A DNA stretch of 28,713 nt from Hadesarchaea archaeon (lineage in GTDB: Archaea; Hadarchaeota; Hadarchaeia; Hadarchaeales; Hadarchaeaceae), in the NCBI GenBank assembly GCA_003661465.1, contig QMWE01000003.1, positions 1 through 28,713 on the forward strand. Direction: 5' to 3'. Position 1 is the stretch's first letter, and each line of letters opens with the position of its first letter. The translations under genes were made by a program, and so were the position numbers. The notes beneath the pieces are model-generated. The model saw only the letters and a program-made list of their open reading frames with translations, was not told where the DNA came from and did not search any database. Shown here piece by piece: positions 23,254-28,713 of the stretch.

Positions 23254-23303
23254 GTGCTCACGCTAAAGCCTCTCGCCATGCCAATAAAAAATCAGGGGGT
23301 TGT

Positions 23304-23579
23304 TCAATAGTACATCAGATTCCGCTGATGTTCCTCAATATGGGTCCAAACGTGCGTCTTTCCGAGTTTAGTACGCCTTACGCGCCCCGCATTTTCCAGA
23401 TCTCTCAAGACACGGTTGACTTCCACAAGTTTCCATCCCAGCACCCTAGCAATATCCCGAGCGCTGAGCAAACTGTGACGTCTTAGGATAAACTCTATCA
23501 CTTCGTATCGCAGGTTTGTCTCCCAGTTTTCTTCCTCCTCTTCATCTTCCTCTTCGATGTACATTGGAAGTTCTCTCAT
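23304..23579 (-). CDS. Small winged-helix DNA-binding protein, 91 aa
   Basis: After an acidic N-terminus (YIEEEDEEEEENWE) comes a compact wHTH: RYEVIEFILRRHSLLSARDIARVLGW is helices 1-2, EVNRVLRDLENAGRVRRTKLG is the recognition helix and turn, and KTHVWTHI the wing. A short tail (EEHQRNLMYY) follows. I know no named family. It stands just upstream of moaC on the same strand with a 50-b gap, so it could regulate Moco genes or be co-transcribed with them; this is inference. The start ATG 23579 is preceded by AGGTG about 7 b upstream. Confidence 0.8.
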   Translation of the reverse strand: MRELPMYIEEEDEEEEENWETNLRYEVIEFILRRHSLLSARDIARVLGWKLVEVNRVLRDLENAGRVRRTKLGKTHVWTHIEEHQRNLMYY

Positions 23580-23595
23580 ATCAACACCTGTATAG

Positions 23596-23610
23596 GATAA
23601 CTTCCTTATC
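23596..23610. promoter_or_regulatory. Inverted repeat upstream of the small wHTH gene (candidate operator)
   Basis: GATAA-CTTCC-TTATC is a perfect 5-b inverted repeat, 17-31 b ahead of the wHTH start at 23579. Its position, within the promoter or leader, suits autoregulation. The function is inference and the arms are short. Confidence 0.3.
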
Positions 23611-23614
23611 GTTC

Positions 23615-23641
23615 AAAAAACTTATGCCGCGATATCGGCAT
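23615..23641 (-). terminator. Hairpin and T-run after the RHH gene
   Basis: Two bases after the RHH gene stop, the minus strand carries ATGCCG-ATATCG-CGGCAT, with perfect 6-b arms, followed by AAGTTTTTTG. A G/C-containing hairpin followed by six T resembles an intrinsic terminator, and archaeal polymerase also stops at T-runs. It also sits in front of the wHTH promoter, so a regulatory role is possible. Confidence 0.55.
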
Positions 23642-23643
23642 TT

Positions 23644-24180
23644 TCATTTGTTTATCTTCACTCGAAGTTTTGTTATATCTTCTTTTATGGATACATCGAA
23701 TCCCATTTCCGATAGGGTGTCGGAGATCAGATCCCTGATAAACCTCTTGCTGAGGCTCGAGTTGAGGATCAGCGTATATTCACCTTCAGGCCCCTTGCTT
23801 ATCTTATAAAAATTACATGCCTCAAGTCTCTTCAGATAATCCTCTGGATCGGAAATAACTCTCGATAGCTGTTCAGCGTGAGATTTGGCCACTTTTTTTC
23901 CATCTGCATAAAACGTCTCTTTTTTGCCAGATGCCTCTATGTGCTTCAAAAAAAGCAGCCAATGGTCTATATCCAGTATTACATGTTCGCCCTTGTTGAG
24001 CAAACTAAACCAAATTTTCATGATCTCGAAATCCTTGTCGGATCCCTTGTTCTGCGAGAAGAACTTTAAGGCCGCCCGGACAAGGGCACTGTAAGATATC
24101 CCCATCTCCTTGGACAGTTTTTTCAGGATATTTTCCGTCTCATTATCCAAAGCTATTGTAATTCTGGTGGGGTTGGGCAT
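23644..24180 (-). CDS. Ribbon-helix-helix DNA-binding protein with C-terminal sensor-like domain, 178 aa
   Basis: Residues 1-45 form a CopG/MetJ-type ribbon-helix-helix: TRITIALDNETENILKKLSKEMGISYSALVRAALKFF. The remaining about 130 residues are not recognised. They contain two predicted alpha/beta parts, one with the segment GEHVILDIDHWLLFLKHIE and one ending FDVSIKEDITKLRVKI, and may bind a ligand or mediate oligomers. A TATA box (TTCTTATACTC, centred 24207) predicts a start at about 24181, so the mRNA would be leaderless. It is separated from the wHTH gene by a hairpin terminator and follows guaA after 86 b. Confidence 0.82.
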   Translation of the reverse strand: MPNPTRITIALDNETENILKKLSKEMGISYSALVRAALKFFSQNKGSDKDFEIMKIWFSLLNKGEHVILDIDHWLLFLKHIEASGKKETFYADGKKVAKSHAEQLSRVISDPEDYLKRLEACNFYKISKGPEGEYTLILNSSLSKRFIRDLISDTLSEMGFDVSIKEDITKLRVKINK

Positions 24181-24266
24181 ATCTATAAAACGCTACTTTT
24201 TCGAGTATAAGAACTCTTCCAAGGGTCAGCTCCAATATCTCCACCTATTTCTGAGCTAGGTCTCTT

Positions 24267-25808
24267 CTACTCCCATTCAATGGTGGCCGGAGGCTTGTGT
24301 GTTATGTCGTAAACCACGCGATTGACCTCTGGTATCTCGTTCGTCAGCTTGGTGGAGATCCTCTCCAAAAGTGCGTGTGGGAGCTTTGCGTAGCTGGCAG
24401 TCATGCCATCCGTGCTCTCAACAGCTCGAATGACAATGGTGTACCCGTACGCCCTCGAATCACCCTTTACACCTGTGGACTTGGTACTCAGAAGCGCGGC
24501 GAAGTATTGCCAGAGCTTCTTTCCTCCGGACCATCCTTCGAGTTCCTTTCTCACTATCTCATCTGCACGTTTGAGTATCTCCAACTTTTTTTCCGTTACT
24601 TCTCCGACTATACGTATCGCGAGCCCTGGCCCGGGAAAAGGCTGCCTTTCCACTATCTTCCTCGGAACCCCGATGGTCCTCGCAACTTTACGCACCTCGT
24701 CCTTATACAGATCCCTAAGCGGCTCTACGACCTTCTTGAATTTGATCTTGAGAGGAAGTCCACCTACGTTGTGATGGGTCTTTATTTTTTCTGAATGTGC
24801 TCTGATCCCTGATTCAATCCTGTCTGGATAAATCGTCCCTTGAATTAAATAATCCGCTTTGATCTTCGCCGCCGTTTTCTCAAACGTTCGTATAAATTCC
24901 TCTCCGATTATCTTCCTCTTGCGTTCGGGGTCCGTCACCCCTCTGAGTTTACCGATAAACCGTCTACGCTCGTCCAAGCAGATGAAATTCAAGTTAAATT
25001 TTGAAAATGTCTTTTTGATTTCATCAGGCTCCCCTTTTCTCATAAACCCGTGATCGACGAACACCGCGGTCAGTTTCTTTCCGATGTCTTTTGCGGCTAG
25101 CACCGCGGCGGTACTGGAATCAACCCCTCCGCTGAGAGCTATTATACACCTTCCGTCACCCACTTCATCTCTGATCTCCTTCACGCTCCTAGAGACAAAG
25201 CTCTCGGGAGTCCACGTGGGCCTACATCTGCATATGTCAAAAACGAAGTTTCTCAGCAACCGTCGCCCTCTGAGGGTGTGGATGACCTCCGGGTGCCACT
25301 GAACTCCATAGATATGTTTTCTTCTGTGCCGAAACGCCGCGATCGGACAATTTTTAGTGCGGGCTAAGATCTCGAAATCAGTCGGTAGACGCAACACAGT
25401 ATCTCCATGACTCATCCACACTTTCTCAATTTTTCCATGATTTTTCAGTATCCCTACTCTTTTTTCCACCACTGCCTCCGTTACACCGTATTCCATTCTT
25501 TTAGCACGCTTTACTTTTCCACCCGAATAGTAAGCGATGAGTTGATGTCCATAACATATTCCCAAAATTGGGATTCCTAGCTCCAAAATTTTCTTATCAC
25601 ATCGAGGGGCGCCTTTTGTATAAATGCTGGAAGGGCCCCCCGTGAGGATTATCCCCTTTACTGAATATTCTCCTGAGTCCACTATTTCTTCCGGTTTGAT
25701 CTCGGGTTGAACTATTTTGGCGTAGACGTTCTTTTCTCTTATCCGTCTCATTAGGAGATGAGAATACTGACTGCCAAAATCCAATATCAACACGAGATCT
25801 TTTTTCAT
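24267..25808 (-). CDS. guaA: GMP synthase (glutamine-hydrolysing), fused two-domain form
   Basis: This protein of 513 aa converts XMP to GMP with glutamine and ATP. The N-terminal amidotransferase domain has LDFGSQYSHLLMRRIRE, GIILTGGPSSIY, catalytic Cys85 in GICYGHQL, and the QWHPEV His/Glu. The ATP-pyrophosphatase domain has IIALSGGVDSSTAAVLA, and the C-terminal dimerisation domain has FPGPGLAIRI and a terminal PPATIEWE. Many euryarchaea split these domains into two genes; here they are fused. The frame opens at 25880, but ATG 25808, behind GGGAGGAACC, is clear and leaves a promoter at 25841-25850. All expected residues are present. Confidence 0.96.
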   Translation of the reverse strand: MKKDLVLILDFGSQYSHLLMRRIREKNVYAKIVQPEIKPEEIVDSGEYSVKGIILTGGPSSIYTKGAPRCDKKILELGIPILGICYGHQLIAYYSGGKVKRAKRMEYGVTEAVVEKRVGILKNHGKIEKVWMSHGDTVLRLPTDFEILARTKNCPIAAFRHRRKHIYGVQWHPEVIHTLRGRRLLRNFVFDICRCRPTWTPESFVSRSVKEIRDEVGDGRCIIALSGGVDSSTAAVLAAKDIGKKLTAVFVDHGFMRKGEPDEIKKTFSKFNLNFICLDERRRFIGKLRGVTDPERKRKIIGEEFIRTFEKTAAKIKADYLIQGTIYPDRIESGIRAHSEKIKTHHNVGGLPLKIKFKKVVEPLRDLYKDEVRKVARTIGVPRKIVERQPFPGPGLAIRIVGEVTEKKLEILKRADEIVRKELEGWSGGKKLWQYFAALLSTKSTGVKGDSRAYGYTIVIRAVESTDGMTASYAKLPHALLERISTKLTNEIPEVNRVVYDITHKPPATIEWE

Positions 25809-25840
25809 GGTTCCTCCCGTACTACAATCACTACAAGCTT

Positions 25841-25850
25841 TTTCATAAAG
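25841..25850 (-). promoter_or_regulatory. TATA box for guaA
   Basis: CTTTATGAAA on the minus strand predicts transcription from about 25820, leaving a short leader with GGGAGGAACC before ATG 25808. Confidence 0.45.
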
Positions 25851-25898
25851 ATATGGTAAGACCAAGCCGCGCGCGATCATACTTTCCTCACGAGGATT

Positions 25899-25913
25899 AA
25901 ATTTTCAAAATTT
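25899..25913. repeat. AT-rich hyphenated palindrome between guaA and the glutamate-synthase-like gene
   Basis: AAATTTT-C-AAAATTT is a perfect 7-b inverted repeat in the 193-b divergent gap, roughly 50-55 b from each TATA box. It could be an operator or an upstream promoter element. AT-rich palindromes also arise by chance, so the weight is modest. Confidence 0.35.
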
Positions 25914-25952
25914 TTGATATCGCCGAAACAGAATATGAATTTTTAACAACTA

Positions 25953-25962
25953 ATTTTATAAA
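25953..25962 (+). promoter_or_regulatory. TATA box for the glutamate-synthase-like gene
   Basis: ATTTTATAAA predicts transcription near 25983; GGTGAC precedes the ATG at 26002. Confidence 0.55.
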
Positions 25963-26001
25963 GAGAGGTGAGAGGATTAGAAAGAAGCTGAAAGTGGTGA
26001 C

Positions 26002-27600
26002 ATGACTGAAAGGGTGACAAAAAACTCTTCGTATCTGAATGCGATGTCCACTACTGGAACTAGAACAAGGGTCAAAGATGTCAGCCCGACAAGTGGAATG
26101 TGTCCCATCTGTATCAAAGAATGTCCAGTACTTTGTGAAATAGGCCTATCTGCTTTTCGAGGACGTGAAGTTTTGTATCCTCTCCCTGCACAGTTTGGTA
26201 AAAGTACTGCCGCGTCTCTGAAGGATTATGGTCTGGATTGGTCTCATTTCAACATAATTGCTCGCCTCAGGGGAGCAAAAGGAATAGAAGCGAATCCCGA
26301 TGTCGCAACATTTCCAAATGCGAACATTGAAACCAAGATAGGAGGAATTTCGCTCAAGGTCCCTATAATAAATGGAGCATTCGGTTCAACATTTGTAGCA
26401 AGAGACAACTGGGAGGGACTGGCTGTTGGCTCCGCCCTAAGCGGAACAATTCTGGTGATAGGAGAGAACGTATGCGGGGTTGATAAGGAAGCTGTCATCA
26501 CAAATAACAAGATAACCAAATCTCCAGATATGGAACACCGCGTGAAGACATTCAGGAATTTCTGGGACGGAAAATACGGCGGAGTGGCCATCCAAACTAA
26601 CGTTGAGGATCAAAGGCTTGGAGTAGATGTTTATGCTATATCCAAACTGGAAACAGATATCCTCGAGAGAAAGTGGGGTCAAGGCGCAAAAGCGATAGGT
26701 GGTGAGATAAGAATTAGTGATCTCGATAGGGCCATAACACTAAAGAAGAGGGGATATATAGTTATTCCAGATCCGGAAGACAAGACGGTCCAAGAAGCCT
26801 TCAAATCTGGAATCATCAAAAGCTTCGAGCGCCACAGCAGGGTTGGCATGCCCGCCGAAAGGGACTTTGTGGAGGATATAGAGTGGCTCAGGGAGCAGGG
26901 AGCAAAGCACGTGGCACTAAAAACCGGAGCTTATGGGCCAGAAGACGTCGCTTGGACGATGAAAGTGGCATCCGAAGCCAAAGTTGATTATGTGACTTTT
27001 GATGGTGCAGGTGGCGGAACCGGAATGAGTCCGGTCCCCATGATGAATGAGATGAGCACCCCGACGATTTATCTCGAAGCGCAAATCCTGAAATGTGTGC
27101 AACTGTTGAAAAAGAAAGGAAAACACGTCCCGGATTTGAGCATGGCTGGCGGTTTCGTGAACGAGACTCAGATATTCAAGTCTATTGCGATGAGCAACTT
27201 TGGGGATGGTCCCGCGATCAAGGCCATCACGATGGCCAGGGCCCCCCTTACAGCCGTGATGAAAGCAACGTATTTCGTGGAACTTGCAAAAGAAAACAAG
27301 CTGCCCCGGGACTTTGCCAGCACCTACGGAGCTGACCCCAAAAAGTTCTTCGCCTGCCTGCCCGAACTTAGGGAAATGTACAAGGGCAAGGAGATCCCTC
27401 TACCGGCGGTGGGTCTCTACACATACCTCGTCGACAGGATCGGCGTTGGGTTGAAGCAACTCATGGCGGGATGCAGAAAATGGAAGATCGAGTTGTTGAG
27501 CAGAGAAGATCTCATGTCCCTCTCTCAAAGGGCTGAGGAGGTCACAGGGATACCAACACCAGACCACGCTGCCGATGCTATTCTGGAACAAATCCTATAA
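26002..27600 (+). CDS. FMN-binding glutamate synthase domain protein with N-terminal cysteine cluster
   Basis: This 532-aa protein consists of the FMN TIM-barrel of glutamate synthase, with no glutaminase domain. The barrel is marked by IINGAFGSTFVAR, the FDGAGGGTGMSPVPMM FMN/phosphate loop, MAGGFVNETQIFKSIAM, and ALKTGAYGPEDV. The N-terminus has Cys34-x2-Cys37-x3-Cys41-x3-Cys45 (CPICIKECPVLC), probably a [4Fe-4S] site. The classical C-x5-C-x4-C [3Fe-4S] motif of GltB is not seen. Such archaeal proteins may use ammonia from a separate subunit or act on another substrate. The GltD-like NfnB is 9 kb away with its own partner. The start is well supported by GGTGAC and a TATA box. Confidence 0.85.
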   Translation: MTERVTKNSSYLNAMSTTGTRTRVKDVSPTSGMCPICIKECPVLCEIGLSAFRGREVLYPLPAQFGKSTAASLKDYGLDWSHFNIIARLRGAKGIEANPDVATFPNANIETKIGGISLKVPIINGAFGSTFVARDNWEGLAVGSALSGTILVIGENVCGVDKEAVITNNKITKSPDMEHRVKTFRNFWDGKYGGVAIQTNVEDQRLGVDVYAISKLETDILERKWGQGAKAIGGEIRISDLDRAITLKKRGYIVIPDPEDKTVQEAFKSGIIKSFERHSRVGMPAERDFVEDIEWLREQGAKHVALKTGAYGPEDVAWTMKVASEAKVDYVTFDGAGGGTGMSPVPMMNEMSTPTIYLEAQILKCVQLLKKKGKHVPDLSMAGGFVNETQIFKSIAMSNFGDGPAIKAITMARAPLTAVMKATYFVELAKENKLPRDFASTYGADPKKFFACLPELREMYKGKEIPLPAVGLYTYLVDRIGVGLKQLMAGCRKWKIELLSREDLMSLSQRAEEVTGIPTPDHAADAILEQIL

Positions 27601-27620
27601 ATGAGGGATTTTGTTTTTAG

Positions 27621-27644
27621 GCGCTGAAGACAAACAAATAGCGC
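27621..27644 (+). promoter_or_regulatory. Possible leader hairpin before hisH
   Basis: GCGCT (27621-27625) and AGCGC (27640-27644) can pair around a 14-b loop, ending just before the GGGAG ribosome site of hisH (ATG 27652). The stem is short; a regulatory role is speculative. Confidence 0.2.
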
Positions 27645-27651
27645 GGGAGAC

Positions 27652-28242
27652 ATGAAACTCGCAGTAGTAGATTACGGGATGGGAAACATAAAAAGCGTCT
27701 GCAACGCTTTCGCATACCTGGGGGCGAAACCAGTCATTGCGGACACTCCATCAAAACTCAATGCAGATAAAATTGTCATCCCCGGCGTTGGGTCATTTGG
27801 AGAGGGCGTGAAAAATTTGGCTCCATTTATCCCGAAAATCAGAAATGCCGTGAACTCCGGAACGCCCGTATTGGGCATATGCCTCGGCCTGCACATGTTT
27901 TTAGAGGTTTCTGAAGAATCACCAGAAGTACAGGGAATGGGCTTAATAAAGGGCGGGGTGAAAAAACTTCAAACCCGTATGAGGCTCCCTCACATGGGAT
28001 GGAACTCCATCAGAATTAAAAAAAAGAGGTGCCCCTTGTTCAGAGGGATAAACGGAGACCACGTTTATTTTGTTCACACATATCACCCCGTGCCCAAGGA
28101 GAACGTGGTGGCTGCCACAGCGCGTTACGGGTGTGAAGTCAATGCGGCGGTTTGGAAGGACAACCTGTACGGAACTCAGTTCCATCCCGAAAAAAGCGGA
28201 AAAATCGGGTTGAGGCTCTTGGAGAACTTTCTGGAGTTGTAA
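27652..28242 (+). CDS. hisH: Imidazole glycerol phosphate synthase, glutaminase subunit
   Basis: This 196-aa class I glutamine amidotransferase supplies ammonia to HisF in histidine synthesis. It begins MKLAVVDYGMGNIKSVCNAF, has VIPGVGSFGEG, the catalytic Cys77 in LGICLGLHMF, and His178/Glu180 in TQFHPEKSG. GGGAG precedes the ATG. It follows the glutamate-synthase-like gene after 51 b, so it may share its transcript or use a weak promoter at about 27610. hisF follows directly, giving the functional heterodimer. Confidence 0.96.
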   Translation: MKLAVVDYGMGNIKSVCNAFAYLGAKPVIADTPSKLNADKIVIPGVGSFGEGVKNLAPFIPKIRNAVNSGTPVLGICLGLHMFLEVSEESPEVQGMGLIKGGVKKLQTRMRLPHMGWNSIRIKKKRCPLFRGINGDHVYFVHTYHPVPKENVVAATARYGCEVNAAVWKDNLYGTQFHPEKSGKIGLRLLENFLEL

Positions 28243-28244
28243 AC

Positions 28245-28713
28245 TTGTTTTCCAAACGAATAATTCCATGTCTGGACTGCGACCTGGCCGTTCCCCACGG
28301 GAGGGTCGTCAAGGGTGTGGAATTCAAGCAGATAAAATATGCCGGAATTCCGTGGAAACTGGCCAAAAGATACTACGAGGAGGGGGCCGACGAGATAGTC
28401 TTCCTGGATATCACCGCAAGCCACGAGCGCAGGGAGACCATGACAGAGGTCATAAAGAGGACCTCGGAAAACGTCTTCGTGCCGCTCACCGTGGGTGGCG
28501 GGATAAGCACCGTGGAGGATGCGAGGAGGGTGTTCAACGCTGGGGCGGACAAAGTGGCGATAAACACTTCTGCAATAAAAAACCCGGAGCTGGTAAATGA
28601 GCTTGCCAAACACTTTGGGAGTCAGGCCTGCGTCGTGGCCATCGATGCAAAGCGGCGGTACATCACATCGGCAGAAGAAGCCAAGGGAAAGACAATCGTC
28701 AAAACCCCTGAGG
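28245..28713 (+). CDS. hisF: Imidazole glycerol phosphate synthase, cyclase subunit (cut by window end)
   Basis: An open frame from TTG 28245 to the window edge (156 codons) encodes the first about 60 percent of HisF: KRIIPCLDCDLAVPHGRVVKG, FLDITASHERRET, VPLTVGGGIS, DKVAINTSAIKNPELV and VVAIDAKRRYI. It is a (beta/alpha)8 barrel that closes the imidazole ring with ammonia from HisH and releases AICAR. The first loop is a few residues longer than in most bacterial HisF (CLDVKDGRVV), a form I recall from methanogens. The TTG lies 2 b past the hisH stop with GGAG about 9 b upstream; no ATG is available near it. Confidence 0.93.
   Translation, partial: MFSKRIIPCLDCDLAVPHGRVVKGVEFKQIKYAGIPWKLAKRYYEEGADEIVFLDITASHERRETMTEVIKRTSENVFVPLTVGGGISTVEDARRVFNAGADKVAINTSAIKNPELVNELAKHFGSQACVVAIDAKRRYITSAEEAKGKTIVKTPE

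Noticed and set aside
24181..24266. AGCTC/GAGCT pairing after guaA as a terminator
   Set aside because: The 5-b stem with a long loop and no following T-run is not distinguishable from chance.
1..28713. CRISPR arrays, defence islands, insertion sequences or integrated elements
   Set aside because: No regularly spaced repeats, transposase, integrase or nuclease/toxin genes were seen on either strand; gene content is housekeeping throughout.

Overview
The window is archaeal chromosome from an uncultured-type, probably anaerobic and thermophilic lineage. Evidence for Archaea: a CTP-dependent riboflavin kinase with a winged-helix domain, archaeal-type riboflavin synthase, ArfB, archaeal PGK, UPF0200/UPF0201/UPF0248 and DUF357 families, a Trm-G10/Trm11-like THUMP methyltransferase, TATA-box promoters 22-40 b ahead of starts, and some apparently leaderless genes. 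The HisF N-terminus (CLDCDLAVPHGRVV) resembles the longer form I recall from methanogens. I cannot place the phylum; a Hadarchaeota/MSBL1-like or other euryarchaeal-side lineage is only a guess. Coding density is very high: no gap exceeds about 200 b, and I see no tRNA, rRNA, CRISPR, IS element or phage gene.

Layout. 1-228: tail of a DUF357 gene. 233-3992 (minus): riboflavin/flavin operon ribK(rbkR)-ribB-ribC-ribH-arfB plus a TSUP permease. 4081-8258 (plus): bacterial-type GAPDH, archaeal PGK, a CoA-disulfide-reductase-like flavoprotein and an Sfm1-like SPOUT methyltransferase. 8284-9693 (minus): an unknown 111-aa protein and a malate/sulfolactate-type dehydrogenase. 9811-10341 (plus): VIT1/CCC1-like membrane protein. 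10334-12388 (minus): PflX-type radical SAM, MBL hydrolase, UPF0248. 12433-15260 (plus): PRPP synthetase, tRNA methyltransferase, RNase Z. 15359-18218 (minus): NfnA-NfnB flavoprotein pair, then a dCMP-deaminase-family protein with its own promoter. 18340-19558 (minus): orphan AsnC ligand-binding domain, UPF0200 kinase, UPF0201. 19633-21066 (plus): two membrane-anchored pilin-like proteins of unknown function. 21070-23253 (minus): molybdenum cofactor genes moaC-moaB-moeA, preceded by two small DNA-binding proteins (wHTH, RHH). 24267-25808 (minus): fused GMP synthase. 26002-28713 (plus): FMN glutamate-synthase-like protein, then hisH and the start of hisF.

How it fits together. The window is mostly central metabolism: flavin supply (rib operon) sits next to several flavoenzymes (NfnAB, CoADR-like, GltS-like), lower glycolysis/gluconeogenesis (GAPDH, PGK), PRPP and purine/histidine synthesis (PrsA, GuaA, HisHF), Moco synthesis and tRNA maturation. 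No defence or mobile system was found. The less ordinary parts are the TSUP permease inside the flavin operon, a bacterial-type GAPDH beside an archaeal PGK, two genes whose best start codon is non-canonical (CTG or ATA), the pilin-like pair, and compact divergent promoters carrying repeat-like operators.
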